From positions 214,003 through 278,002 of the forward strand of contig NZ_BONQ01000017.1 of the NCBI RefSeq assembly GCF_016862795.1: 64,000 bases of DNA, read 5' to 3'. Position 1 is the first letter of the stretch. Every line of letters starts with the position of its first letter. The stretch is from Dactylosporangium siamense (GTDB taxonomy: Bacteria > Actinomycetota > Actinomycetes > Mycobacteriales > Micromonosporaceae). The translations under genes and the position numbers were made by a program. A model generated the notes under the pieces. The model was given only the letters and a program-made list of their open reading frames with translations, ran no database searches and was not told the DNA's origin. This document shows positions 25,336-34,317 of the stretch, one piece after another.

Positions 25336-26147
25336 TGCACCCCGGCCCACCACCGTCCGGTCCGCGGCGGCGTGGTGGTGTGGTGCGCGGGATGCGGGAG
25401 CGGATCGGGGCGATGGAGCCCCGGCGGCGGCGCCGGATCGTCGACGTGGTGACGGCCGTCTGCGCGGTCGCGGGCCTCACGCTCGTGGTGATCGGCGCGG
25501 CGCCGGCCGAGGAGCCGCAGCGCCGGGCCGAGCAGCAGCGCCGGGCCGGGCAACAGATCGCCGCGGAGCAGGAGCCGCTCGGACCGCCCGGCCCCAGCCC
25601 GGCGACCGCGAGCACCGCGACCAGCGCGGCGACCACCACCGCGACCACACCGGGTGGCACGAGCGGCCCGGCGGTGGTGGGGATGGAGGCTTCGCTGCCC
25701 GTACACCTCGACATCCCGGCGATCGGGGTCAGCACCGGACTCATGGAGCTCGGCCTCAACCCCGACGGCACGATCGCGGTGCCGCCGCTGACGGCCGGCG
25801 CGCCCGCGGGCTGGTACCGCAACCTCGCCACCCCGGGCGAGGTCGGGCCGGCGGTGATCCTCGGGCACGTCGACACCGCCCGGGACGGGCCGGCGGTGTT
25901 CTACCAGCTGCGCGACCTGCGCCCGGGCGACGAGGTCAGCGTGCGCAGGGCCGACGGGCGGACCGCGGTGTTCGGCGTCGACCGGGTCGTCGAGTACCCG
26001 AAGGAGCGGTTCCCCTCCGGCGAGGTCTACGGCCCGGTCGACCGGCCCGCGCTGCGGCTGATCACGTGCGGTGGGACGTTCGACCGGCTGCGCCGCTCGT
26101 ACCGTGGCAACGTCGTCGTCTTCGCGACGCTGCGCCGGACCGCGTGA
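25335..26147 (+). CDS. Class E/F sortase
   Basis: 270-residue membrane-anchored transpeptidase. N-terminal helix at about residues 38-56, Pro/Thr/Ala linker, then the sortase barrel with catalytic His178 (LGHVDTA), Cys245 (LITCGGTF) and Arg257 (RRSYRGNVVVFA). All three catalytic residues are present. The ATG overlaps the stop of the LAGTG protein (TGATG), so both are made together; it probably attaches that protein to the peptidoglycan. Confidence 0.9.
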   Translation: MHPGPPPSGPRRRGGVVRGMRERIGAMEPRRRRRIVDVVTAVCAVAGLTLVVIGAAPAEEPQRRAEQQRRAGQQIAAEQEPLGPPGPSPATASTATSAATTTATTPGGTSGPAVVGMEASLPVHLDIPAIGVSTGLMELGLNPDGTIAVPPLTAGAPAGWYRNLATPGEVGPAVILGHVDTARDGPAVFYQLRDLRPGDEVSVRRADGRTAVFGVDRVVEYPKERFPSGEVYGPVDRPALRLITCGGTFDRLRRSYRGNVVVFATLRRTA

Positions 26148-26170
26148 GGGCGCCCAGTAGGGTCTTCAGG

Positions 26171-26401
26171 ATGTTCGCGACGATGTCCGTTGCCGCGCTG
26201 CTCGTGGTCGTCTACTGCGTCCTGATCGCGCGGCACCTGGCCCGGGCCCACCTGGAACGCAGGGCCCGGGAGGCGCCGGACGACGTGGAGATCGCGGCGG
26301 TGCGTGGGCTGCTGGAGGGCACGACGACCAGGGCCGCCTACCGCGCGACCATGGAGTCCGTCGCGCGGCAGGCGGGCCACCTGCTGCGGATCCCCGACTA
26401 G
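26171..26401 (+). CDS. Small membrane protein (76 aa)
   Basis: Not recognised. One N-terminal membrane helix (VAALLVVVYCVLIA), then a charged helical tail (HLARAHLERRAREAP ... YRATMESVARQAGHLLR). TAGGGT seven bases before the ATG looks like a leaderless -10 element. Overlaps the convergent EcsC gene by 4 bases. Confidence 0.55.
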   Translation: MFATMSVAALLVVVYCVLIARHLARAHLERRAREAPDDVEIAAVRGLLEGTTTRAAYRATMESVARQAGHLLRIPD

Positions 26402-27255
26402 TACTTGCGCGGCTCGCCGGAGGGCAGCTGCAGCGGCGGGCGCTGGCCGGGCAGCTGGGGCCGGCTGTAGAGCGCCATCGCCTTCTGGGCGAGGGCCTTC
26501 GTGGCGCCCGCGTTGGCGAAGCTGCCGAGGATGATCGCCGCGCCGGGGACGAGCTTCGCGAAGATGCGCTTCGCGGCCTTGATCCCGGCCATCTGGGCGA
26601 GCTTCAGGCCGAGGCGCATCAGCATCTGGTTCAAGGGCCGGCGCTTGTCCGGCAGCAGCGTCTCGATGCCCTGGCGGCCGCGGGCGACCTGCAGCGCGGC
26701 GCGGGCCGTGTCGGTGTACTTGTGGACGCCCTGCAGCACGAGCAGCTCGATGGCGCGTTCGGGGTCGGCCGGGTCGCGTCCGTAGATGACGGCGATGAGC
26801 AGGACCATCTTGGCCTGGGTCCAGGCCAGGACGCCGACGTCGAGGACCGCGCCGGCCAGGCCGACGGCACCGGAGACCGCGCCGGAGAGGCGGGCGTGGT
26901 TGGTGTACCGGTAGACGACCATGCTGGCAAGGGCGTCCGGCGGTGCGCCCGGGTTCATGGCGCGCAGCTTCTGCAGCTCGACGACCATCTTCGGGCCGAT
27001 CCGGGTGACCGCCTCGATCGCGAGGTACTCCGGCGCGTACTCGGGGTCGGCGCGCATCTTCTTCCACAGCCCGGGCGGCGGCCCGTCGTCGACGCCGTCG
27101 GGCGACGGCGGCGGCGTGTGCCCGGGTTCGAAAGGCACAGACCCCGAGTCGGCGGGCACGGACTCGAAAGCGGCGGGATCGAACGGCGCCGCGTACGGAG
27201 CCCGCGGAGGCCCCTGGTCGAGATGGTCTGGTGAGGGCGGCGGCGCGTCGGTCAC
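26398..27255 (-). CDS. EcsC-family protein
   Basis: 285 residues. A Pro-rich N-terminus of about 70 residues precedes the EcsC-like helical domain (AIEAVTRIGPKMVVELQKLR from about 97, then RLSGAVSGAVGLAGAVLDVG and AWTQAKMVLLIAVIYGRD). EcsC proteins are linked to ABC exporter and peptidase function but have no defined activity. GTG at 27255 is the first plausible start upstream of the Pro-rich segment. Convergent with the small membrane protein. Confidence 0.75.
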   Translation of the reverse strand: MTDAPPPSPDHLDQGPPRAPYAAPFDPAAFESVPADSGSVPFEPGHTPPPSPDGVDDGPPPGLWKKMRADPEYAPEYLAIEAVTRIGPKMVVELQKLRAMNPGAPPDALASMVVYRYTNHARLSGAVSGAVGLAGAVLDVGVLAWTQAKMVLLIAVIYGRDPADPERAIELLVLQGVHKYTDTARAALQVARGRQGIETLLPDKRRPLNQMLMRLGLKLAQMAGIKAAKRIFAKLVPGAAIILGSFANAGATKALAQKAMALYSRPQLPGQRPPLQLPSGEPRKY

Positions 27256-27305
27256 ACGAGGACTGTAGGAGATCCCCGCAACCCGGCGACAGAGCGACGC
27301 GCGGG

Positions 27306-27767
27306 TTACCTGGTCAGACGTTCGGCGTGGCGGTGCTGCTGGTCGGTGGCGAAGGTCAGGAACTCGATCATGTGGCGGAGGGTGGCGTCGTCGTATCGCG
27401 CGAGATGCGCGTCGCCCTCGGCCACGATCGGCCCGTAGATCTCCGCGACCACCCGCCGGGCCTGGTCGGTCGGGTGCACCGTGACCCGGCGCCGGTCGGC
27501 GGAGTCGCGCTCGCGGGTCACGTACCCGGCGCGTTCCAGGCGGTCGATGGCGGTCGTCACGCCCCCGGTGGTGAGTCCGGCGGCGGTGGCGAGCTCGCCG
27601 GGGCTGAGCGGCGAGGGCGCGAACAGCAGCTCCAGGCACCGCATGTCGGTGCGGTTGAGCCCGAGCCGGTCGGCGACGCGCTGGTCGAGCACGTCGATGG
27701 CGCGCTGATAGGTCTGCATGACCTGGCCGAGCTCGGCGAGCAGGTCGGCGCGTGCGGTCGTTCCCAC
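27306..27767 (-). CDS. MarR-family regulator
   Basis: 153 residues; winged helix with SPGELATAAGLTTGGVTTAIDRLERAGYVTRERD (about residues 54-87, quoted in part), the wing DRRRVTV and flanking dimerisation helices. GTG start at 27767. Divergent from an FAD monooxygenase over a 75-bp AT-richer gap (AAGTAACTAGAAAGTCGAGT), so it probably controls that gene in response to an aromatic or phenolic ligand. Confidence 0.88.
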   Translation of the reverse strand: MGTTARADLLAELGQVMQTYQRAIDVLDQRVADRLGLNRTDMRCLELLFAPSPLSPGELATAAGLTTGGVTTAIDRLERAGYVTRERDSADRRRVTVHPTDQARRVVAEIYGPIVAEGDAHLARYDDATLRHMIEFLTFATDQQHRHAERLTR

Positions 27768-27842
27768 ACTTGCCGATCCTACGGGACCCCTCGTAGGCTA
27801 AGTAACTAGAAAGTCGAGTAATAAGAACTTCGAGGAGAAGTC

Positions 27843-29111
27843 ATGCGCGTGATCGTCATCGGCGGCGGCACCGGCGGTATGTGCCTCGCGCACGGCCTGC
27901 GCCGGGCCGGCATCGACGTCCAGGTCTTCGAGCGGCACCGGACCCGCACGGACGGCCTGCACGGCTACCGGGTCGGCATCGACCCCGACGGCAGCCGCGC
28001 GCTGAAGGCCTGCCTGCCGCCGGAGGTGTACGACCTGTTCCGGCGCACCTGTGCCGCCCCGCCGGAGACGTTCGCGTTCCTCGACGAGCGGCTGCGCCAC
28101 ACCCTGACCGTGCCGCTGCGCCCACCGGCCGACGATGTCAACGACGAGAAGTCGGTGAGCCGGATGACGCTGCGGCAGGTCCTGTACACCGGGATCGAGG
28201 TCCGGTTCGGCCGCGAGTTCACGCACTACGAGCAGCACGACGGCGCCGTCACCGCGCACTTCGCCGACGGCTCCACCGCGACCGGTGACCTGCTCGTCGG
28301 TGCCGACGGCACGAACTCCCGGGTGCGGGCCCAGCTGCTGCCGCACGCCCGGGTCGAGGACTCCGGCGTGGTCGCGATCGGCGGGAAGGTGGCCCTCACC
28401 GAGCGGACCCGGGCGCTGCTGCCCGAGGGCGTGTTCCCGGGCATCGGGCTGATCCTCGCCCCGCACGGGCTGGCCTGCATCCTGCACGTGATGGAGTTCC
28501 CGTGGGGACCGGACGGCGCTTCGCCGGTGCCGGACGACCCGACCCGCGACCACGTCAACTGGGGCATCTCCGCCCACCGCGACCGTTTCCCCGCCGGCGT
28601 CACCGGCTTCGACGGCCCCCGGCTCATCGAGCAGACCCTGGCCATGACCCCGCGGTGGGACCCGGGGCTGCGGCGGCTGTTCGCGGACACCGACCCGGCC
28701 AGCTGCTTCCCGATCGCCATCCGCACCTCGGTGCCGGTCCCGGCCTGGCCGTCCGGCAACGTCACGCTGCTGGGCGACGCGATCCACACCATGACCCCCG
28801 GCCAGGGCGTCGGCGCCAACACCGCGCTGCGCGACGCGCGCAACCTCCTGCGGGCACTCACGTCCGGCGACGGCCCGCTGCCCGGCCGGATCGAGGGCTA
28901 CGAGCGTCGGATGCGCGACTACGGCTTCGCCGCGGTGGCCGCCTCCAAGGCCCGCACGGGCGGCGACCAGCTGGTCCACCGGCCGGTGATCGGGCGGCTC
29001 GCCCTCGCTGGTCAGCGGGCGTTCCTGCGGGCCACCGACCGCGTGCCGGCGCTCAAGCGGAAGTTCGAGGCATCGCTGTACACCACCCGCGGCGGCGATC
29101 GCGAGGACTGA
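27843..29111 (+). CDS. FAD-dependent monooxygenase (group A)
   Basis: 422-residue aromatic-ring-hydroxylase-like flavoprotein. FAD motif VIVIGGGTGGMCLAHGL (GxGxxG, residues 3-19), the DG motif in LLVGADGTNSRVR (about 151-163) and the ribityl/phosphate GD motif LLGDAIHTMTPGQGVGANTA (about 308-327). All three fingerprints are intact. ATG at 27843 follows GAGGAG. The adjacent MarR gene suggests induction by the substrate or a toxic phenolic; substrate unknown. Confidence 0.92.
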   Translation: MRVIVIGGGTGGMCLAHGLRRAGIDVQVFERHRTRTDGLHGYRVGIDPDGSRALKACLPPEVYDLFRRTCAAPPETFAFLDERLRHTLTVPLRPPADDVNDEKSVSRMTLRQVLYTGIEVRFGREFTHYEQHDGAVTAHFADGSTATGDLLVGADGTNSRVRAQLLPHARVEDSGVVAIGGKVALTERTRALLPEGVFPGIGLILAPHGLACILHVMEFPWGPDGASPVPDDPTRDHVNWGISAHRDRFPAGVTGFDGPRLIEQTLAMTPRWDPGLRRLFADTDPASCFPIAIRTSVPVPAWPSGNVTLLGDAIHTMTPGQGVGANTALRDARNLLRALTSGDGPLPGRIEGYERRMRDYGFAAVAASKARTGGDQLVHRPVIGRLALAGQRAFLRATDRVPALKRKFEASLYTTRGGDRED

Positions 29112-29154
29112 AATCCAGGCAGCGGCCCGCAAGGGCGCCGGTAGGGTGCGGTGC

Positions 29155-30210
29155 GTGACAGGCATCGTGGGGGGCACCGTGGCTCCCGGGTTCGAGACGG
29201 TCCGTGCGACGTTCGAGCGGCTGTTCGCCGACGGGGTGGAGACGGGCGCGTCCGTCGCCGCGTATGCCGGCGGGGCCCTGGTGGTGGATCTCTGGGGCGG
29301 CTGGGCCGACGCCGCCCGGACCCGGCCGTGGCGGGCGGACACGCTGTCGACGGTGTTCTCAGCCGGCAAGCCGGTAGCCGCCATGGCGGTGCTGCGCCGG
29401 GTCGCGGACGGGCGGATCGAGCTCGACGCGCCGATCGCGTCGTACTGGAAGGCGTTCCCGCACCCGGCCGCAACGGTCCGCCACGCGCTGTCCCACGCGG
29501 CCGGCCTGCCCGCCGCAAACGCTTCGGATATTTCCGAAATTCTGGACAGGGAGCGGTTCGCGGCGGCGATCGCGGCGACGCCCCTCGAATGGGAGCCCGG
29601 CACCGCGGTCGGCGAGCACGCGCTCACCTACGGCACGATCCTCGGCGAGATCCTGCGCGGCGCCACCGGCGAGAGCGTCGGTGACGTCGTTCGCACCCTC
29701 GGCCTCGACGTCCACTTCGGGCTCGCCCCGGCCGACGCCGCCCGGTGTGCCGAGGTCGAGCACGCCACCCCCGACTGGCCCGAGCGGCAGCTGCGCGGCC
29801 ACGGCGACCTGTGGGCCCGCGCGCTGGGCCCGGCCGCCCTGCTCGCCACCGACGTCGTCAACGGGCCGCTCTGGCGCGGTGGCGAGCTCCCCGCGGTCAA
29901 CTGCCACGCGACCGCCCGCGGCCTGGCCGCCTTCTACGCCACGCTGCCGGACCTGCTGCCGCCGGCCGTGCTCGCCGAGGCCATCGGCCCGCAGGTGGTC
30001 GGCTTCGACCTGCTGCTGCAGGAGGACGCCACCTGGACGCTCGGCTGGCGGCGCGAGGACGCGTGGTTCGGCATGGGCGGCATCGGCGGCTCCTCGGCCG
30101 GCAGCGACGAGTCGTCCGGCTACAGCCTCGCGTACGTCACCCGCCGCCTCGGCGACCACGACCGCAGCAACGCCATGTATGACGCCCTCGAAGCGGTCCT
30201 TGCGGCGTAG
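29155..30210 (+). CDS. Class C beta-lactamase-like serine hydrolase (family VIII esterase-like)
   Basis: 351 residues. The SxxK nucleophile motif is SAGK (FSAGKPVAAMA, about residues 69-72); the Tyr motif position is held by LTYGTIL (about 159-162), and the C-terminal FGMGGIGGSSAG replaces the KTG triad as in family VIII esterases. No signal peptide, so a cytoplasmic esterase or D-aminopeptidase rather than a penicillinase. TAGGGT seven bases before the GTG at 29155 suggests a leaderless start; GTG 29146 is the alternative. Confidence 0.88.
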   Translation: MTGIVGGTVAPGFETVRATFERLFADGVETGASVAAYAGGALVVDLWGGWADAARTRPWRADTLSTVFSAGKPVAAMAVLRRVADGRIELDAPIASYWKAFPHPAATVRHALSHAAGLPAANASDISEILDRERFAAAIAATPLEWEPGTAVGEHALTYGTILGEILRGATGESVGDVVRTLGLDVHFGLAPADAARCAEVEHATPDWPERQLRGHGDLWARALGPAALLATDVVNGPLWRGGELPAVNCHATARGLAAFYATLPDLLPPAVLAEAIGPQVVGFDLLLQEDATWTLGWRREDAWFGMGGIGGSSAGSDESSGYSLAYVTRRLGDHDRSNAMYDALEAVLAA

Positions 30211-30315
30211 CCGTCGCACCACCCGCTGTTCACCGCTCGGTCCCTGGTCGGCGCACCGCCCGCCACCTGTAGAATTGGCGCCCGGATTGAGCGAGTTGCA
30301 GGACTTCGACTGATT

Positions 30316-30327
30316 GATATCGATATC
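30316..30327. promoter_or_regulatory. AT-rich 12-bp palindrome upstream of the flippase-like gene
   Basis: GATATCGATATC, a perfect palindrome in an unusually AT-rich patch (TTGATATCGATATC), 74 bases before the ATG at 30402. Could be an operator or promoter element. Alternatively chance in a 190-bp intergenic gap. Confidence 0.4.
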
Positions 30328-30401
30328 CCCCCTGCGGCCCGCTCGCTTCCGCGTGCATCCGGCGCGTCGGTCAGCCATGGCCCAGGAGCGGTAGGAGCGC
30401 A

Positions 30402-31442
30402 ATGACAGTGAACGAGGCCGCGGTCGACGCGCCGCATGACAGCGGCACGACCGAGTCGGTGTGGGGATCGTCGTTGCCCCGGGCACTGCTCGCGATCGCC
30501 GTGGCGGTCACCGTCGTCGTCCTCGCCGTGACGCACTGGTCGACCGTCAGCGCCGGCGCCGCCGGGCTGGCCCGCGCCAACAGCGCCTGGCTGGTCGTCG
30601 CCGGGCTCGGCACCGCGTCCATCTGGGTCGCCGGGACGATCACGCAGATCGGGTCCATGTCGCTGCGGCCCCCGGTCGGCAAGCTTCTCGCGGTGCAGGT
30701 CGCCGCGTCGTTCGCCAATCACGTCCTGCCGGCCGGTTCGGGCGGGATGGGGATCAACATCCGGTTCCTGCGCCGGCACGGCCTCGGCACGGGTGCCGCG
30801 GTCGGGTCGGTCGGGCTCAACACCCTCGTCGGCATGCTGACCCACACGCTGCTGCTGGTGGTGGCCGTGGCGGTCAGCCCGTCCCTGGCCCGCGGCATCC
30901 ACGTGCCCGGCTCCTGGCGGGACGCGGCGTCGCACGCGGCGGAGCCGGTCGGCTGGGTGCTGCTGGGCCTGTGCGCCGCGCTGCTGGCCGGGGTGCTGGT
31001 CGCCTCGGCGCGGCCGGCGTGGCGGCACCGGCTCACCGGCAGGGTCGCCGCCGTGGGCCGGCGGGTGACGGAGGACCTGCGGGGGCTGTGGGGCGTGCTG
31101 CGCGACCCGTACCGGGCGGCGGCGCTGTGGCTCGGGTCGCTGTCGACGCCGCTGCTGCACTCGGTCATCCTCTACGCGGTGCTGCGCAGCCTCGGCGTCA
31201 CGGTGACGGTCGGCACGGCCGTCGTGGTCTACCTGGTCGTGTCGACGCTGTCGGCGTTCGTGCCGTCACCCGGTGGCATCGGCGCGCTGGACGTCGCCAT
31301 GCTGGCCGGGCTCGCGGCGATCGGCGTCACCTCCGCGGTCGCGCTCGGTGCGGTGGTGGGGTATCGGCTGATCACCGTATGGCTGCCGCTGCTGCCCAGC
31401 GCGTTCGTCCTCGCGGTGCTCCTGCGCCGGCGCATCATCTAG
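30402..31442 (+). CDS. LPG_synthase_TM / UPF0104 flippase-like membrane protein
   Basis: 346 residues with about eight membrane helices. The family's signature regions are seen: NHVLPAGSGGMGINIRFLRRHG (about 107-128, partly quoted) and SAFVPSPGGIGALDVAMLAG (about 286-305). This is the membrane half of MprF-type proteins without the soluble synthase domain, often a glycolipid/phospholipid flippase or modifier. ATG follows GGAGCGGTAGGAGCG. Part of an envelope-lipid neighbourhood with PAP2, GT4 and PIG-L genes. Confidence 0.85.
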   Translation: MTVNEAAVDAPHDSGTTESVWGSSLPRALLAIAVAVTVVVLAVTHWSTVSAGAAGLARANSAWLVVAGLGTASIWVAGTITQIGSMSLRPPVGKLLAVQVAASFANHVLPAGSGGMGINIRFLRRHGLGTGAAVGSVGLNTLVGMLTHTLLLVVAVAVSPSLARGIHVPGSWRDAASHAAEPVGWVLLGLCAALLAGVLVASARPAWRHRLTGRVAAVGRRVTEDLRGLWGVLRDPYRAAALWLGSLSTPLLHSVILYAVLRSLGVTVTVGTAVVVYLVVSTLSAFVPSPGGIGALDVAMLAGLAAIGVTSAVALGAVVGYRLITVWLPLLPSAFVLAVLLRRRII

Positions 31443-32333
31443 CGCCGCGCTCCGGAGCGCGGCATTCCGGAGCGGCGCGTTGTTGAGCGCAGCGTTGTTG
31501 AGCGCCGTGTTGTTGCGCGGCGCGTTGTTGAGCGCCGTGTTGTTGCGCGGCGCGTTGTTGAGCGCCGCCCACTTCCATGGCCAGGTCGTGAGGCGGGCCG
31601 GCAGCGGCGGCAGCGTCGGGGCCACGGCGACCGCGGCGAGCCCGACGCCGACCCCGGCGACGACGTCGAGGACCCAGTGGTTCGCGGTGACGACCACGAC
31701 GATCCCAGTGATGGTGGGGTACAGGAAGCACAGCGCCCGCCCGCGCCGGCCGGCCAGCAGCGCCGACGCGACGCACGCCGTCCACACGGCCCAGGCCAGG
31801 TGCAGCGACGGCATCGCCGCGTACTGGTCGGCGGGCACCTGACCGCCGTGGTCCAGGCTGAACCCCGCGGCCGCGATCGTGTCGACGTAGCCGCCGCCCG
31901 GCATCAGCCTCGGCGGCATCACCGGCAGCAGGTAGAAGACGGTCATCCCGGTCACGTTGGTGATGACCAGGGCGTTGCGCATCGGCCGGTACAGGTGCGG
32001 CCCGGCGATGTAGCACCAGACCAGCACGGCCAGGGACACCCCGATGTGGGCGAACTGGTACCAGTACACCGCGGCCAGGGCGAGCGGCGGATGGTCGGTC
32101 AGCCACCGGTTGGCGGCCAGCTCCCAGTCCAGGTGCAGCAGCCGCTCGATGGACAGCACCTCGGCGCCGTGCCGGTGCGCGGGCGCCTCCCGCACCGCGG
32201 CGAGGGAGCGGATCAGGTCGTACACCTTGACCAGCAGCACCACGATCAGCAGCTCGCCGAGGACGTTCGGGCGACGGCGGCGGACGGGTGGGACGGTCGT
32301 GACCGGGCGGTCCGTGACGGGGCGCAGGGTCAC
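31266..32333 (-). CDS. PAP2-superfamily phosphatase with pentapeptide-like C-terminal tail
   Basis: 355 residues. Six-helix PAP2 membrane phosphatase: MPSLHLAWAVW (PSxH motif with active-site His, about residues 187-197) and the second active-site segment ANHWVLDVVAG (His, about 228). The expected protein ends near residue 260; here a tail of about 95 residues follows, starting with nine 5-residue repeats of the type AALNN/APRNN/TALNN and then a charged stretch. The tail is encoded by a 15-bp tandem array and by DNA antisense to the last 177 bases of the flippase-like gene. GTG start overlaps the GT4 stop (GTGA). Confidence 0.75.
   Translation of the reverse strand: MTLRPVTDRPVTTVPPVRRRRPNVLGELLIVVLLVKVYDLIRSLAAVREAPAHRHGAEVLSIERLLHLDWELAANRWLTDHPPLALAAVYWYQFAHIGVSLAVLVWCYIAGPHLYRPMRNALVITNVTGMTVFYLLPVMPPRLMPGGGYVDTIAAAGFSLDHGGQVPADQYAAMPSLHLAWAVWTACVASALLAGRRGRALCFLYPTITGIVVVVTANHWVLDVVAGVGVGLAAVAVAPTLPPLPARLTTWPWKWAALNNAPRNNTALNNAPRNNTALNNAALNNAPLRNAALRSAALDDAPAQEHREDERAGQQRQPYGDQPIPHHRTERDRGGDADRREPGQHGDVQRADATG
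31479..31568. repeat. 15-bp tandem array, 6 units
   Basis: Six units starting GTTGTTG; units 2 and 4 (GTTGTTGAGCGCCGT) and units 3 and 5 (GTTGTTGCGCGGCGC) are identical pairs, so the array also has a 30-bp period. On the minus strand it encodes the NNAPR/NNTAL repeats of the PAP2 protein. It starts 37 bases after the stop of the convergent gene. Confidence 0.9.
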
Positions 32334-33448
32334 GCTCCGGCGCCGATCGGTGCGCGGTGCGCCGCGGCGAGCTCGTAGAGCCCGGTGGTCCTGGCGAGGA
32401 CGTCCGGCCACGCCACCGGCGGCGACGTCGCCAGGTTGTGCGCGGCGATGCGCCCGCGCCGCGCCGGATCCATGACGAGGGCGGCGATCGCGTCCGCCAT
32501 CGCGGCGTCGCTGTCGACCAAGACACCCTCCCTGCCGTCGGCGATGAGCTGGCCGATCCCGCCCTCGGCCCGCGCGACCACCGGGAGCCCGGCGCACCGT
32601 GCCTCCAGTGCGGCGATCCCGAAGGACTCCAGGATCGCCGGCGCGACGAACAGGTCACTCTGCGCGAACAGGGACCTGATCTGCGGTCGGGACAGCCTAC
32701 CCGGCAGACTCACCCAGCCGGTCATCCCGTGCCGGCGCAGGAAGCGCTCCATCGCCGGGCGCCGGGGCCCCTCACCGGCGATGACCACCCGCAGGCCGGC
32801 CGCCGCCGGCAGGGTCGCCCGGGCCTGGCGCAGCAGCCGAAGCAGCTGCATCGGGCGTTTCCGGGCCGCGAGGCGCATCACCGCGACGACCAGCACGCCG
32901 GCCGGGTCCGCCGGGTGCGGGTCGACCCGCCACCGGTCGGTGTCGATCCCGTTCGGCAGGACGTGCACCTCCATGGGCCAGACGAGGCGCTGCAGCGGTG
33001 CCGCCGCCACGTCGCTGACCGCGGTCCACACCGCCGGCCAGCGGGTCCAGCCGGAGGCGGTGTCCAGCGCGCGGAACGCGTGCTCCAGGTGTGACAGCAG
33101 TGAGTGGATCGTCACCACCGTCGGGACCCGGTCGGCGAGGGCCGCGGCGGCGAAGGCGAGCGGTGAGGCCGGCCCGGCGTGCACGTGCAGCACGTCGTAC
33201 CGGCCGTTCAGCAGCAGCTCACGGCCGGCCCGCAGCACGCCGGGGCGCACCTCGGCGGGCAGCAGCCACAGGCGCTCGGAGAGCCGGTGCACCCGCAGCT
33301 CACCGTCGTCGGCGGGACCGCCGGGCGTGGTGGTGATGATCTCGACCTCGTGGCCGGCCGCCTGCTGCCGGACGGCCAGGTCGTGCACCTGCATCTCGAT
33401 GCCGCCGAGGCGGGGGAGGAAGAAGTCGGTGACGTGCGCGATTCTCAT
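32330..33448 (-). CDS. GT4-family glycosyltransferase
   Basis: 372-residue GT-B fold glycosyltransferase. Acceptor-side opening FFLPRLGGIEMQVHDLA (residues 9-25), VLHVHAGPAS, then the GT4 signature region: VLPNGIDTDRW (about 162), VVAVMRLAARKRP (about 188) and the nucleotide-sugar EX7E motif PAILESFGIAALEARCAGLP (Glu at about 274 and 282). Resembles PimB/MgtA-type mannosyltransferases making glycolipids. Start ATG at 33448. Coupled by GTGA to the PAP2 gene, which could dephosphorylate a lipid carrier in the same path. Confidence 0.9.
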   Translation of the reverse strand: MRIAHVTDFFLPRLGGIEMQVHDLAVRQQAAGHEVEIITTTPGGPADDGELRVHRLSERLWLLPAEVRPGVLRAGRELLLNGRYDVLHVHAGPASPLAFAAAALADRVPTVVTIHSLLSHLEHAFRALDTASGWTRWPAVWTAVSDVAAAPLQRLVWPMEVHVLPNGIDTDRWRVDPHPADPAGVLVVAVMRLAARKRPMQLLRLLRQARATLPAAAGLRVVIAGEGPRRPAMERFLRRHGMTGWVSLPGRLSRPQIRSLFAQSDLFVAPAILESFGIAALEARCAGLPVVARAEGGIGQLIADGREGVLVDSDAAMADAIAALVMDPARRGRIAAHNLATSPPVAWPDVLARTTGLYELAAAHRAPIGAGA

Positions 33449-33507
33449 GAACAGGGGCTCCGAAGCGGTCGCGGCCGGCGCCCGGGGAAAGGTGGGAGCA
33501 TTGGCCG

Positions 33508-34317
33508 GTGCCGTACACGATGGTGTCGTTTCATGCTCATCCGGACGACGAGGCGTTGCTGACCGCCGGGACTCTCGCCCGCGCGGCCGCCGAGGGGCAC
33601 CGCGTCGTCCTGGTCGTGGCCACCGCCGGTGGGGCGGGGCTGGCGTCCTCCGAGGTCCTGGCGGAGGGCCCCCTCGCGGGGCGCCGGCTGGCCGAGCTGC
33701 ACCGCTCCGCCGAGGCGCTGGGGTGCGCCCGGGTCGAGTGCCTCGGCTACGGGGACTCCGGGATGGCGGATGCCCCGTCCGGCGCCGCGGACGCGTTTGC
33801 CGGCACCGACCCGGAGGAGGCGGCCCGGCGGCTGGCCGAGCTGCTGCGGCAGGAGCGCGCCGACGTGCTCACGATCTACGACCCGGCCGGCGGCTACGGG
33901 CACCCCGACCACGTGCAGGTGCACGCCGTGGGCGCCAGGGCCGCGGAGCTGGCCGGGACCCCGGTGGTGCTGGAGGCGACCGTCGACCGGCGGCTGCTGC
34001 AGCGGGTCCTGCGGGCCGTGCACTGGCTGCCCGGCGTGCCGGCGGACTTCCACCCGGCGCGGTTCGCCGGTGCGTTCGCCGCGCCGGAGCGGCTCACCCA
34101 CCGGGTCGACGTGCGGCGCTTCGCGGGTGCCAAGCGGGCCTCGATGGCCGCGCACGCCAGCCAGGCCGGGGCCGACACCGGCCGGCGCACCCTGGCGGTC
34201 CTGCTGAAACTGCCGCAGCCGCTGTTCCGGATCCTGATGGGGCGCGAGTGGTTCGTCCAGCACGGCCGCACTCCCGCCCACCCACTGATCGACGACGTCT
34301 TCGCCGGACTGCGGTAA
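33508..34317 (+). CDS. PIG-L family deacetylase
   Basis: 269-residue zinc-dependent N-acetylglucosaminyl-type deacetylase (LmbE/MshB family). Zinc site motifs AHPDDE (residues 10-15) and GHPDHVQVH (about 131-139) are intact. Length and motifs fit enzymes acting on GlcNAc-lipid or GlcNAc-inositol conjugates. GTG at 33508 is preceded by GGTGGGAGC. Divergent from the GT4 gene, suggesting the two modify the same glycoconjugate. Confidence 0.9.
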   Translation: MPYTMVSFHAHPDDEALLTAGTLARAAAEGHRVVLVVATAGGAGLASSEVLAEGPLAGRRLAELHRSAEALGCARVECLGYGDSGMADAPSGAADAFAGTDPEEAARRLAELLRQERADVLTIYDPAGGYGHPDHVQVHAVGARAAELAGTPVVLEATVDRRLLQRVLRAVHWLPGVPADFHPARFAGAFAAPERLTHRVDVRRFAGAKRASMAAHASQAGADTGRRTLAVLLKLPQPLFRILMGREWFVQHGRTPAHPLIDDVFAGLR

